Origin: Candidatus Abyssobacteria bacterium SURF_5
Lineage (GTDB): Bacteria; Abyssobacteria; SURF-5
Length of the DNA stretch: 64,000 nucleotides
Reading direction: 5' to 3'
NCBI GenBank assembly: GCA_003598085.1
Contig: QZKU01000084.1
Coordinates: 7,316-71,315 of the forward strand
Of the stretch, positions 52,294-62,042 are shown piece by piece. Both the position numbers and the translations under genes were made by a program. Numbering within the stretch: the stretch's first letter is position 1; each line of letters starts with the position of its first letter. Under the pieces are notes generated by a model, which was not told where the DNA came from, did not search any database, and worked only from the letters and a program-made list of their open reading frames with translations.

Positions 52294-52512
52294 CGCTCAG
52301 AATGACAGAAAAAGGCTCAGAGCTCAGAACCAAATAAAAAGATAGCACCCCAAAAGGCTCAGAACCACATAAGCGCCCCAAAAAGCTCACAACCACATAA
52401 AAAGGAGAATGACATTAAAAAGTTCAGAATAACAGATCGAAAAGCGGCTGAGGCAATAACCGTTCAAGACTCCGCATAACGTCTTTCTTTCGCCTGCGTG
52501 AGCAAGAGCTTT
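52294..52512. repeat. Degenerate tandem array
   Basis: Imperfect units of the type AAAAGGCTCAGAACCACAT with shifting spacing run from about 52296 to 52440. The same sort of array (AAAGGCCCACAATGACAT) follows the right repeat block near 52975-53060. Both look like decayed tandem copies of the CTCAGAATGACAG end of the repeat. Confidence 0.6.
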
Positions 52513-52809
52513 TCAATAGAATTCTTTGCTCAAGTCTCTCCATTCAGGATTGATTGACTCCACCAACTTTATTTTCCGCTCTCGCCGCCACCCCTTGATC
52601 TGTTTCTCTCGATCTATTGCTGTTCTAACATCCTGAGTCTCTTCAAAGTAAACAAGACGCCCGATATTATATCTTGCAGTGAAACCGGGTACAAGCTTAT
52701 TCTTATGTTCGTAGACACGTCTTATCAGGTCATTCGTTACGCCCGTATACAAGGTTCTTGATGCGTTTGTCATGATATAGACGTAGTAGCTGTTTGATGA
52801 CGGAGTCAT
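52513..52809 (-). CDS. GIY-YIG nuclease superfamily protein
   Basis: A 98-residue single-domain protein of the GIY-YIG type. YYVYIMTNASRTLYTGVTN contains the YVYI and LYTGVT motif lines, the second conserved Arg lies in LIRRVYEHK, and catalytic-type Glu lies in LVYFEETQD, followed by IDREKQIKGWRRERKI. Members cleave DNA or are homing-like; some are UPF0213. The gene lies in the same orientation as the oxidoreductase operon, between beta and gamma genes, and is bracketed by near-identical 147-base repeats. It looks like a mobile or selfish cassette; this is inference. Confidence 0.85.
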   Translation of the reverse strand: MTPSSNSYYVYIMTNASRTLYTGVTNDLIRRVYEHKNKLVPGFTARYNIGRLVYFEETQDVRTAIDREKQIKGWRRERKIKLVESINPEWRDLSKEFY

Positions 52810-53086
52810 CGATAACTAAATTTGTTCCCCCAAGAGAGATTCTTCGCTGCGCTCTTAACAACCTTCTCATTCGCTTCGTTCTATCATCCTTGTCATTCTG
52901 AGGCGCTACGCGCCGAAGAATCTCTTCTTGTCCCAGGAGAAAAGAGAGATTCTTCGCTTCGCTCAGAATGACAGAAAAAGGCCCACAATGACATGACTCA
53001 CAATGACATGGAAAGGCCCACAATGACATTAAAAGCTCAGAATAACACAAAAGGGGAAACGACAAAAAAGTCGCAACCCCCTGACA
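52810..53086. repeat. Right repeat block and tandem array
   Basis: Bases 52833-52979 repeat 52147-52293 almost perfectly (one-base indel). They are followed by a degenerate array to about 53060. Together with the left block they bracket the GIY-YIG gene inside the oxidoreductase operon. Confidence 0.85.
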
Positions 53087-53813
<727 letters not shown>

Positions 53814-53842
<29 letters not shown>

Positions 53843-54890
53843 GGATACTCCTTTTGATCTCGGCGAGGACTTCTTCGGGTGTCGGCACTCCTCCGCCGGG
53901 CCGCCCGTAGAAGTGGATGTCGGCCTCGCGATGGGCGGAGATTTGCACGTCGGTCAGCATCTGTCCCGTGTTCATTTCCACAACGAGCACTTTCCGCACC
54001 CGTTTCGAGGCTTCATAGACCGCCTTTGACGGGAATGGGAACAGCGTGATCGGACGAACCAGACCCGCGCGGATGCCCTCCTCGCGCGCCAGTTTAATCG
54101 CCGTCTTGACGATCCTCGAAGCGGTGCCGAACGCGACGATGACGATCTCCGCATCCGAAGTTGCCTGTTCCTCATAGAGCGGCTCGTTCTCGCGGATATG
54201 ATCGTACTTTTCCTTGAGCTGAAGGTTATGCGCCTCCTGCTCGCCATCGTTCAGATACAGGGTTTTCAGATATTGCGGCTTGTGGTCCTTCGCGCCCGTT
54301 ATCGCCCATGGTTTGTCAAAGAACTGAATCGGTTCCGTCGGCTCGAGCGAGGCCGGCTCTTTCATCTGGCCGAGGATCGCGTCGGCCAGGATCATGGCCG
54401 GATTCCGGTACTTATCGGCAAGCTCAAATGCCTTGATTGTAAGGTTGAACATCTCCTGAACCGATGCGGGCGCAAGAACGATGTTGTAGTAGTCGCCGTG
54501 GCCGCCGCCTCGGGTTGCCTGAAAATAGTCTCCCTGGGTCGGAGAGATCCCTCCAAGACCCGGCCCGCACCGCATGATATTCACGACGAGGCAGGGAATC
54601 TCGCTTCCGGCCATGTAGGACATGCCCTCCTGCATCAGAGAGATGCCGGGGCCGGATGAAGAGGTCATCGCCCGGGCGCCGCTGGCCGAGGCGCCCATCA
54701 CCATATTGATCGAGGCGATCTCGCTTTCGGCCTGAATGAAGATCCCGCCCGCTTTCGGCAGGTGCTCGGAAAGATATTCGGGGATGTCGTTCTGAGGAGT
54801 GATCGGATAACCGAAATAATACCGGCAGCCGGCCTGTATTGCGGCCTCGGCGAGCGCCACATTTCCCTTGATCAACTGCAGGTCCTTCAT
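53814..54890 (-). CDS. vorB: 2-oxoacid:ferredoxin oxidoreductase alpha subunit (VorB-like)
   Basis: A 358-residue subunit closely resembling VorB (3-methyl-2-oxobutanoate:ferredoxin oxidoreductase alpha): [66 protein letters not shown] and PVEL-like regions. This type oxidises branched 2-oxoacids, giving reduced ferredoxin and acyl-CoA, in amino-acid-degrading anaerobes. A 2-oxoglutarate substrate is possible, as the families are close. It lies 36 bases downstream of the ferredoxin gene and overlaps the beta gene. Confidence 0.85.
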
Positions 54891-54926
54891 TGGAACCCTC
54901 GATTTTGGACTCTGGATTGAACGCTA

Positions 54927-55196
54927 CTATTTATATACTTCGATAGCCGTATCGGGGCACACTTCGGCGCACAGGCAGCAGCCGGTGCATTTGCCTTCGC
55001 CCTCGAATTTCGCCGCGTGGTAGCCTTGCGAATTGATTGTGGCGCCGATGACGATGCATTCGCGCGGGCACGCATCAATACAAAACCGGCAACTCTTGCA
55101 GCGTTCTTCGAGGATGACGATATAGGCTTCAGTCTTCTTTTTGTCGGAAACGCTAATTGGCATCGAGCAAACCTGATAAACCACTGTTGCTTTCAT
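54927..55196 (-). CDS. 4Fe-4S ferredoxin-type subunit of the 2-oxoacid oxidoreductase
   Basis: An 89-residue protein with two 4Fe-4S motifs (CKSCRFCIDACP and CTGCCLCAEVCP) separated by about 30 residues, matching the delta/ferredoxin subunits that accompany VorB and KorA. It passes electrons to free ferredoxin. It opens the operon with alpha and beta genes. A second in-frame ATG 11 codons later (55163) is also plausible, since neither start has a strong ribosome site. Confidence 0.88.
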   Translation of the reverse strand: MKATVVYQVCSMPISVSDKKKTEAYIVILEERCKSCRFCIDACPRECIVIGATINSQGYHAAKFEGEGKCTGCCLCAEVCPDTAIEVYK

Positions 55197-55344
55197 TAGA
55201 AAGCGTATTGCAAACGGAGCTTGTTTCGGAGATAATTATTATATAGGGCACCCCCATCGATGTCAAACGCCGATGCAGCGATAAGAGTGGAAGGCGCGCC
55301 TCAGTGAATCGCGCTTTTCCCCGGCGCGGGCGAGGAATCTTCCC

Positions 55345-56229
55345 ATGCGCATTTTGATGATATTTGTCGACGGTATCGGTGTGGGAACTGCAGATCCCGC
55401 AGTCAATCCGTTTGCGGCGGCGCCATCCGCCATTTTTACCGATTTTCTTGATGCCCCAAAAGAAGCGGCGGCCTTCGGCGGAGTTGCCGGACGGGCTGAC
55501 GCTTCGCTGGGGATTGATGGACTTCCACAAAGCGCCACCGGTCAGACCACGCTGTTGACCGGAGTGAACGCGGCAGCCGCCCTGGGAAGGCATCTGAACG
55601 GCTTCCCCGTCAAGAAGCTAAAGGAAATCCTGTCGGAGCACAGCATCTTCAAAAGGCTGACCGATCGCGGCCTGAAATCCACATTCATAAATGTTTTTAA
55701 TCCGCTTTTCTTCGAAGCGATTGAAAAAGGCATTTCGTTGCGTTGCTCCGCAACGACACTTGCGACTATGGCCGCGAAGCTGCCGTTTTACGGCATTGAC
55801 GATCTGATCAAGAGGCGGGCGATCTATCAGGATTTCACCAATGGTGTGCTCCAGGAGAAAGGGTTTCCGGTACCCGCTTTCAGCCCGCGGGAGGCGGGTG
55901 AAATTCTGGCTGAATCGGCCCGCCGGTTCGATTTCTGCCTGTACGAATATTTCCAGAGCGACATTGCCGGACATTCGCAGGTACGGGGACGCGCCATCGA
56001 GGAGGTCTGCAAGCTGGACGAGTTTCTGTCGGCCGTCCTCGAGGAGATCGATCTGCATGAGACGTCCGTCCTGCTGACGAGCGACCACGGGAACCTCGAG
56101 AATCTCTCGACGCCGCTCCACACGAGCAATCCCGTTCCCGTTCTCTTGTGGGGAGCGCTCACCCGGCGGGCACACAGCGTTTCCTCCCTTCTCGACATCA
56201 CTCCGCTGATCCTGGATTCCTTCTCGTAA
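55345..56229 (+). CDS. Metalloenzyme superfamily protein (phosphoglycerate mutase-like)
   Basis: A 294-residue protein of the alkaline phosphatase/independent phosphoglycerate mutase metalloenzyme superfamily. The N-terminus has the metal motif ILMIFVDGIGVG, the active nucleophile region is in LPQSATGQTTLLTG, and LLTSDHGNLEN plus HTSNPVPVLLWG near the end supply further metal ligands. True iPGM is about 510 residues, so this is a single-domain relative such as a phosphonopyruvate hydrolase-like or nucleotide phosphatase; the substrate is unknown. It is divergent from the ferredoxin gene. Confidence 0.85.
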   Translation: MRILMIFVDGIGVGTADPAVNPFAAAPSAIFTDFLDAPKEAAAFGGVAGRADASLGIDGLPQSATGQTTLLTGVNAAAALGRHLNGFPVKKLKEILSEHSIFKRLTDRGLKSTFINVFNPLFFEAIEKGISLRCSATTLATMAAKLPFYGIDDLIKRRAIYQDFTNGVLQEKGFPVPAFSPREAGEILAESARRFDFCLYEYFQSDIAGHSQVRGRAIEEVCKLDEFLSAVLEEIDLHETSVLLTSDHGNLENLSTPLHTSNPVPVLLWGALTRRAHSVSSLLDITPLILDSFS

Positions 56230-56327
56230 GGCGCATTCGGGCCCGTGCGCTTGACAGAAATGACGCATTGCGTTAGAATGTGTCAGTTGTTAAAGTAAGA
56301 GTGGGAAATGAAGCGAGGTGCAAAAGC

Positions 56328-56867
56328 ATGTTCAAACTGATTAAGAAGACTCTGATCGCCGGAATCGGGGCCATCGAGTACTCGCGCGAGCAGATGACGG
56401 AGTTGCGCAAGCAACTGAGAGAATCACTCGATGAATGCGTGAAGCGCGGGGAACGCCTGGCCGAACACGAGGACAGCCTGCTTGCGGCTTTCTTTTCAGC
56501 CGTGAGGCCGAAGCAGAAAGTGCCCACTTCCGATGAAGTGGATGTCATTATCCCGGGTTACGACGATATGACAGTCACCGAGATCATCGACCAGATCAAG
56601 CGGCTGTCGATGCGCCAGCTCGAGATCATCAGAACCTACGAATACCACAATTTCAATAGGATCCGCATCATTCGCCAGATCGACAAAGAGCTGGACGAGG
56701 CCCGAATCATTCCGGACTATGACGAATTGCCCGTGAGCGAGATCGTCGAGCACCTGGAGAGCCTGTCCCAGCAGGAGCTGGCTGCGATCCGGGATTACGA
56801 GAAGAGCCATCGCAGCCGCGTAACGATTCTCCGGGCGATTGACCGGCGGCTGGCGAAGGCGGCATAG
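56328..56867 (+). CDS. Protein with two tandem DYDDLSVxEI-type motifs, unknown function
   Basis: A protein of about 179 residues. The N-terminal part (1-70) is a phasin-like coiled helix (AIEYSREQMTELRKQLRES, ECVKRGERLAEHEDSLLAAF). The rest contains two copies of a roughly 50-residue unit: GYDDMTVTEIIDQIKRLSMR and DYDELPVSEIVEHLESLSQQ, each followed by LxxIRxYE. The repeat is frequent in actinobacterial and candidate-phylum proteins; its role is not known. ATG 56328 has GAGGTG 7 bases upstream and is preferred to the ATG 16 codons earlier. It may bind membranes or granules; this is speculation. Confidence 0.7.
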   Translation: MFKLIKKTLIAGIGAIEYSREQMTELRKQLRESLDECVKRGERLAEHEDSLLAAFFSAVRPKQKVPTSDEVDVIIPGYDDMTVTEIIDQIKRLSMRQLEIIRTYEYHNFNRIRIIRQIDKELDEARIIPDYDELPVSEIVEHLESLSQQELAAIRDYEKSHRSRVTILRAIDRRLAKAA

Positions 56868-56896
56868 CAGATTTGAGGCTCGGCGTCGCGGCGATG

Positions 56897-57868
56897 CTAG
56901 CTTTGTTGGTGCAACGGCGGCAACATCATTTTCGGCGGCGCGACGGCATCATCGGTTGTATAGATTTTGACTAGCCTGGAAGGGTTTCCGGGCGCCCGCG
57001 CGCCGCAGAAGCTGACGGGATAATCTCCCCCGGGCGTCGCCTCGAGCCCGCCGGCCGCGGCAATGCGAACAACGGTATTGACGCATTGCAGCGGCGTGCC
57101 GTCGGCCCGAAAAATGTTGTTCCGCGGGAACAGCACGATCCGCGGACACCGCAGAATCTGTTTCATCCCGATGGTGACCGCAAGTTCAGGATAATCCCCA
57201 AAAAACCCGCCGCAATCGGAGCGGATCATGTTGATGGTCTTGGTCGCCAGGTTGATGCGGACCAGACGCGTTTCCGAATTTTCAACGCCCTCTTCCGGTT
57301 CATTAAATGCGACATGGCCGTGGATGCCGACACCGCCGTAGCACGTATCGATTCCGCCCGCAGCTTGAATCTGCTCTTCCATCATCTCGAGACGTTCGGG
57401 ATCGGGGAAACGGATCTGCGAGCGCGGGATCATCAGCTCCGGGGCTTCCCGCTCGAGTTGCGAAAAGAGAAGCCGCTCAGCCACGGATTGGAATGACAGC
57501 GGATGTTCCAATCCCAGCCGATGCCCATCCTCATAGCAGTATTCGTCCATAAAAAAGAAATGACATTTGTTCAGGCTGAGCTTGCTCTTAAGGACCTTCC
57601 TGAGGAAGATCGGGTATTGAGCGGTGGGTCCAATGGGCAGGATGATCCGGGTCGGCTTCGCCATCCGATTGTTTCCGTCGATTTCCTGTGCGAGCAATTC
57701 CGCGAATATTTCATAGAGCCGTCGCCGCGAATCGACCACCACAAGGCGATTGGAATATCTTTGGACGAATTCGCCGGCGGGGAGAGCAAGGAGCTTTCTC
57801 AGCTCGTCATTTCTCCATGGGTACCATGGTATGGGGGGCGGCGCAGAAGGGATTATTTTTTCCATCAT
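56897..57868 (-). CDS. Glucosamine-6-phosphate deaminase/6-phosphogluconolactonase-like protein
   Basis: A 323-residue protein with the NagB/RpiA-like fold: RIILPIGPTAQYPIFLRKV (phosphate-binding region), FFFMDEYC, GGVGIHGHVAFNEP (a strong NagB hallmark in the middle) and TIGMKQILRCPRIVLF. NagB converts glucosamine-6-phosphate to fructose-6-phosphate and ammonia. This chain is longer than the usual 260 residues, with an N-terminal extension and a modified active site, so the sugar phosphate substrate may differ. It converges with the repeat-domain gene. Confidence 0.75.
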   Translation of the reverse strand: MMEKIIPSAPPPIPWYPWRNDELRKLLALPAGEFVQRYSNRLVVVDSRRRLYEIFAELLAQEIDGNNRMAKPTRIILPIGPTAQYPIFLRKVLKSKLSLNKCHFFFMDEYCYEDGHRLGLEHPLSFQSVAERLLFSQLEREAPELMIPRSQIRFPDPERLEMMEEQIQAAGGIDTCYGGVGIHGHVAFNEPEEGVENSETRLVRINLATKTINMIRSDCGGFFGDYPELAVTIGMKQILRCPRIVLFPRNNIFRADGTPLQCVNTVVRIAAAGGLEATPGGDYPVSFCGARAPGNPSRLVKIYTTDDAVAPPKMMLPPLHQQS

Positions 57869-57898
57869 CGGGAACGAGCAGTTTGTTTTTGAGTTATT

Positions 57899-59089
57899 TT
57901 ATACCAACTGCCCGGGATCCTCAATATGCGCGATGACATCATTGAGGAATCGCGCGGCCTCGGCGCCGTCGAGGATACGATGGTCAAATGAAAGAGACAG
58001 GTGGATGCCGCTGATTACTTTCACCTCTCCATTCACCACCCACGGCAGTTCCCTGATTTTTCCCAGGCCCAGATTGGCGGCCTCGGGATGGTTTATGATC
58101 GGGGTCGAATAGATGCCGCCGATGCTGCCGATGTTGGTGATGCTGAATGTCCCTCCCTTCAGGTCGGCGAGCGCCACCTTTCGCTGCCAGGTCAAGTCCG
58201 CAAGCCGCTGGGTCTCCTCGGCCAACTCGATGATGCTCTTCTTATCGACGTTCTTGACCACGGGCACAAGAAGGCCGTCGTCCGTTTCCACGGCGAACCC
58301 GATGTTTATGTACTTTTTGAGAAGGATCTCGTTTCTTTCCGAGTCGACAGACGAATTCAGGTACGGGTGTTTGAGAAGGCTCAGCGCGGCCGCTTTCATA
58401 ATGAACGGAAGGTACGTCAAATTGATCTTCCTGCTCGAGGCTTCTCCGGCTTTCTGCCGCTTGAGGAGGACGAGCTGAGTGGCGTTCGCGATGTCAGTAT
58501 GCGTCACGTGGGGGATCGAGGTTGCGGAGCGCACCATTTTCTGCGCCACGCTCCTGCGGACGCGCATGATGGGGATACGCTCGATCTCGCCGTAAGTATC
58601 CTCGTCCGCGGATACCGGCGCCTGTTCCGCATGCCTTTTTACGTCATCCTCGCTGATCCTGCCATCGGGGCCGGTTCCCTTCACCTTGTTGATATCGACG
58701 CCGAGGTCTTTCGCCAGCTTGCGGACCGCCGGCACTGCAAGAACGCGCGGCCCGGCCGCGGCCTTGGGCGCGGCTTTTCCGACATCGCCCACAATGCCGA
58801 CATACTCCCTCTTTTCTTCTTCTTTCTTTTCCGGTTCGGGCGGCTTCTCGCCTTCCTCGCCGATAATCACCAGCGTCTCGCCCACCTTGATGATTTCGCC
58901 CTCGCGATACAGTATCTTGAGGATGGTTCCGGCGCGAGGAGAGGGAATTTCCACAACGGCCTTGTCGGTTTCAACCTGCACCATGAGCTGGTCCTGCTCG
59001 ACGCGCTCGCCTTCATCAACCAGCCACAGAACGATTTCTCCTTCGGTTATACCCTCGCCGACATCAGGGAATTTGAATTCGGTCGCCAT
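57899..59089 (-). CDS. Dihydrolipoamide acyltransferase (E2) of a 2-oxoacid dehydrogenase complex
   Basis: A 396-residue E2. A lipoyl domain at the N-terminus carries lysine in VETDKAVVEIPSP (about 43) and is followed by a proline/glutamate-rich linker. A peripheral subunit-binding domain lies at about 115-150 (VPAVRKLAKDLGVDINKVKGTG). The catalytic domain (about 175-396) ends with SFDHRILDGAEAARFL, containing the His and Asp of the acyltransferase site. It transfers an acyl group to CoA. It follows the E1 beta gene. No E3 gene is in the window. Confidence 0.92.
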   Translation of the reverse strand: MATEFKFPDVGEGITEGEIVLWLVDEGERVEQDQLMVQVETDKAVVEIPSPRAGTILKILYREGEIIKVGETLVIIGEEGEKPPEPEKKEEEKREYVGIVGDVGKAAPKAAAGPRVLAVPAVRKLAKDLGVDINKVKGTGPDGRISEDDVKRHAEQAPVSADEDTYGEIERIPIMRVRRSVAQKMVRSATSIPHVTHTDIANATQLVLLKRQKAGEASSRKINLTYLPFIMKAAALSLLKHPYLNSSVDSERNEILLKKYINIGFAVETDDGLLVPVVKNVDKKSIIELAEETQRLADLTWQRKVALADLKGGTFSITNIGSIGGIYSTPIINHPEAANLGLGKIRELPWVVNGEVKVISGIHLSLSFDHRILDGAEAARFLNDVIAHIEDPGQLV

Positions 59090-59239
59090 CGCGTCATCCT
59101 TTCCATTCTTACGGTGATCTCTGTTAAAGGCAGGGCCGATTATAATCGGTCATTCTTTGGTGCGTCAACCGGGATAAGTTCGGGCAATGCTGCCGGGAAC
59201 GGCTGAGATCAGGCCCACCGGTTCGAGAGGCTCATCCCT

Positions 59240-60217
59240 TTAGAATTCCATGACCCGTCTGACGGCGGCGGAGATGCGTTCGACGCTCGGCAGGTACAGG
59301 TGCTCGCTCTTGAGGAGCGGAAACACGATATCAAAACCGGTGACGCGTTGCGGCGGCGCCGAGAGGCTGAGGAACGCCCTCTCGTTTATCATGGCGATAA
59401 TTTCGGCGCCGAATCCGCACGTTTTCGGTGCCTCATGAACAACCACAACTCTGCCGGTCTTTTTCACCGACTCGATAATGGTCTCGCTGTCCAGCGGCGT
59501 AACGGTTCTCACATCGATCAATTCAACGTCGATGCCTTCTTCCGCGAGCGCATCGGCAGCATCGGAGGCAATTGGCACCATTGATCCCCACGCGATCAGG
59601 GTCACCTGCTCGCCCTCGCGCGCGACGGCTGCGTTTCCGATCGGGACCTCGTAATCACCGTCGGGCACTTCCGCTTTTATCGCGCGATAGAGACGCTTCG
59701 GCTCGAGGAAAACAACAGGATCGGGGTCGCGAATCGCCGAAATCAGCAGCCCCTTGGCATCGTATGGGTTTGAGGGAATGACGACTTTTATGCCGGGCGT
59801 GTGCGCGAAGATGGCCTCCGTGCTTTCGGAATGATGTTCGGGCGCATGAATTCCGCCGCCGTACGGCGCGCGAATCACGAGGGGAACCGAAAAGCGTCCC
59901 CTCGACCGATTACGCATCCGGCCGGCATGCGAGATGATCTGGTCGAAGGCTGGATAGATGAATCCCATGAACTGGATTTCCGCGACCGGACGCATGCCGA
60001 ACAGCGCCAACCCGATCGCGGTGCCGACGATACCGGATTCGGCAAGCGGGGTATCGACGACGCGGTCCTCGCCGAACAATTTCTGCAGGCCTTCGGTCGC
60101 CCGGAAGACGCCGCCCGCCCTGCCAACGTCTTCCCCCAGTACCATGACGCGGTCGTCGCGCTCCATTTCCTCTCGCAAGGCGGAATTGACCGCTTCCACC
60201 AGATTCATCTCAGCCAC
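59240..60217 (-). CDS. pdhB: 2-oxoacid dehydrogenase E1 beta subunit
   Basis: A 325-residue subunit with VLGEDVGRAGGVFRATEGLQ, RVVDTPLAESGIVGTAIGLA, PVAEIQFMGFIYPAFDQI, APYGGGIHAPEHHSES and WGSMVPIASDAAD, all typical of PdhB/BkdB-type E1 beta chains. It forms a heterotetramer with E1 alpha and binds thiamine diphosphate at the interface. The start overlaps the E1 alpha stop by 8 bases. Substrate could be pyruvate or a branched 2-oxoacid. The VorB-type enzyme nearby suggests branched-acid metabolism, but this is inference. Confidence 0.88.
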   Translation of the reverse strand: MAEMNLVEAVNSALREEMERDDRVMVLGEDVGRAGGVFRATEGLQKLFGEDRVVDTPLAESGIVGTAIGLALFGMRPVAEIQFMGFIYPAFDQIISHAGRMRNRSRGRFSVPLVIRAPYGGGIHAPEHHSESTEAIFAHTPGIKVVIPSNPYDAKGLLISAIRDPDPVVFLEPKRLYRAIKAEVPDGDYEVPIGNAAVAREGEQVTLIAWGSMVPIASDAADALAEEGIDVELIDVRTVTPLDSETIIESVKKTGRVVVVHEAPKTCGFGAEIIAMINERAFLSLSAPPQRVTGFDIVFPLLKSEHLYLPSVERISAAVRRVMEF

Positions 60218-61307
60218 GCTTATTCTCCTTCAGTGGAAACAGTTCTGTGAGCGACGCCAACTGCTCCTTCAACGAAGCGGGCATTTCCTTAAACATATAT
60301 TGGAAAAGATCGGGCGGGGCGGGCGGCTCCACGGCCTCAGCCTCCGTAACTGCCTGTTCCACGCGCGCATCGGCCTCGGCCTTCGCCTCTGCAACAAAAT
60401 TATCATTGATAAGCTGCCTGGCGCGAAGGTATTTCTCCAGCCTGGTCAGCGGGTCGCTCGCGCGCCATTGTTCGACTTCGGAATCATCCCGGTAGCGAAG
60501 CGGATCGTCTGAGGTGGTATGCGCTCCCAGCCGATACGTGACCGCCTCGATCAGGGTCGGGCCTCCGCCCGCGCGCGCCTTGTCGAACGCCGCCTTTGTC
60601 GCCGCATAGCAGGCAAAGACATCATTTCCGTCGACGCGGATGCCTTCGAATCCGTATGCCACCGCTTTTTGCGCAATTGTGGCCGCGGCCGTTTGGCGGC
60701 GCAGCGGGACCGAAATGGCATACTGATTGTTCTGGCAAATGAAAACCACCGGGGCGCGCAGGACGCCGGCGAAATTGAGTCCCTCATGAAAATCGCCCTC
60801 CGAGGTGGCGCCGTCGCCGAAATAGACGGCGACGACGATCTTCCGTTTCTGCAATTTGGCGGCCCAGGCGGCGCCGACGGCATGAAGGATCTGCGAGCCG
60901 ACCGGAACGGAGAAGGGGAACATATTGACGCCTTCCGGAATGCGGCTGCCAATTTCGTTGCCCATCCAATAAAGATAGACATTCGAAAGGGGAAGCCCCC
61001 GATAGATGCACACCAGCAGTTCCCGATAGCTGGGGAAGAACCAGTCGTCGGCTCCCATAGCGGCGGCGCTTCCGAGTTGGATGGCTTCCTGCCCGAGCAA
61101 CGAGGCGTAGGTTCCCATGCGGCCCTGGCGCTGCAGGTTCAAAGCTTTCTGGTCGGCCGCCCGCGCGAGCAGCATCCATCGCAGAAAATCGGGCACCTTC
61201 CCGTCCGGAAGAGCCGGCGCAAGCTGCTCGTTCAGGATTCCGTTCTCGTCCAGGATGCGGAGCATCTTGTCCTTCAGCGGATCGAATTCCTTGAAGAGAT
61301 CGTTCAT
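60210..61307 (-). CDS. pdhA: 2-oxoacid dehydrogenase E1 alpha subunit
   Basis: A 365-residue subunit with LLARAADQKALNLQRQGRMGTYAS, GADDWFFPSYRE, VYFGDGATSEGDFHEGLNFAG (TPP-binding GDG and NFA) and YRLGAHTTSDDPLRYR, which match PdhA-like E1 alpha of the Bacillus and acetoin/branched-chain type. It decarboxylates the 2-oxoacid using thiamine diphosphate. It opens the E1 alpha, E1 beta, E2 operon. The precise 2-oxoacid cannot be read from sequence. Confidence 0.88.
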   Translation of the reverse strand: MNDLFKEFDPLKDKMLRILDENGILNEQLAPALPDGKVPDFLRWMLLARAADQKALNLQRQGRMGTYASLLGQEAIQLGSAAAMGADDWFFPSYRELLVCIYRGLPLSNVYLYWMGNEIGSRIPEGVNMFPFSVPVGSQILHAVGAAWAAKLQKRKIVVAVYFGDGATSEGDFHEGLNFAGVLRAPVVFICQNNQYAISVPLRRQTAAATIAQKAVAYGFEGIRVDGNDVFACYAATKAAFDKARAGGGPTLIEAVTYRLGAHTTSDDPLRYRDDSEVEQWRASDPLTRLEKYLRARQLINDNFVAEAKAEADARVEQAVTEAEAVEPPAPPDLFQYMFKEMPASLKEQLASLTELFPLKENKRG

Positions 61308-61322
61308 CTGCTCCCCCCGAAG

Positions 61323-61880
61323 CTACCATTTGCGAGGCGGCGGCCATTCGGCCTTTCCGCTCGAAACAAATTCATAATACCGCGCCAGCGTGAACAGGTA
61401 ATCGGACAGCCGGTTGAAATATTTCATGAGGTGCGTCGATGTGATGATTCCCGAGTTTCTCGCTTCCACGGCGCTCCGCTCGGCCCGCCGCACGAAGGTG
61501 CGCGCGATATCGAGCATGGCCGAAACCTGAGTCGTCCCGGGAACCACGAAATTCTCCGGCATCGGCATTCGCTTCTCGATCGAGTTCATGCCGTTCTCGA
61601 GCCGGCGCACGTGCCTGGCGGAGATGCGATTCTTCACCTTCGCTACGTCATCGGGCGATGCGGCGACCTCCGACCCGATCATGAACAATTCCTCCTGCAC
61701 GCGGAGGATCAGCCGCTGAAAACTGGTCATAGGGCACGACGCGCGCGCAAGCCCGAGAACGGAGTTAACCTCATCGAGCGTTCCATTGATGACCTTGCGG
61801 AGATCGGTTTTCGCTACCAGTTTATTTTTGTCGAGGAGACTAGTTCGCCCAGTGTCTCCCTTTTTGGTCGTAATCTTCAT
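61323..61880 (-). CDS. Cob(I)alamin adenosyltransferase, PduO type
   Basis: A protein of about 185 residues with KITTKKGDTGRTSLLD at the start, the ATP-binding loop characteristic of PduO-type ATP:cob(I)alamin adenosyltransferases, then VQEELFMIGSEVAA and a C-terminal ARTFVRRAERSAVEA with RLSDYLFTLARY. It transfers adenosyl to the cobalt of reduced corrinoids to make adenosylcobalamin. ATG 61880 gives the family N-terminus; an in-frame ATG at 61922 would add 14 residues and has no better ribosome site. It follows E1 alpha by only 15 bases in reverse order, that is, it lies upstream of that operon on the same strand. Confidence 0.88.
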   Translation of the reverse strand: MKITTKKGDTGRTSLLDKNKLVAKTDLRKVINGTLDEVNSVLGLARASCPMTSFQRLILRVQEELFMIGSEVAASPDDVAKVKNRISARHVRRLENGMNSIEKRMPMPENFVVPGTTQVSAMLDIARTFVRRAERSAVEARNSGIITSTHLMKYFNRLSDYLFTLARYYEFVSSGKAEWPPPRKW

Positions 61881-62042
61881 TCGGGAGGCTTTCGTTATCT
61901 TAATAATATTGTTCGTTTCCATTTGTTTTGGCAATGCCGACCGGCGATAAAAAATGGGTGTACAACCAAAAAGCTTTGTGGTACAATTTGTTGCGCTGGA
62001 CTTTCTCCCATCCAAGCAGCCACGTCTTTGAAGGAGGGGCGC

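Noticed and set aside
52294-52440. Tandem array looking like a CRISPR
   Set aside because: Units are degenerate, spacing is irregular and there are no cas genes. It is a decayed repeat array.
60519-62042. Long open upstream extension of the membrane protein at 62043
   Set aside because: It is antisense to the E1 alpha and adenosyltransferase genes. AAGGAGG before GTG 62043 marks the real start.
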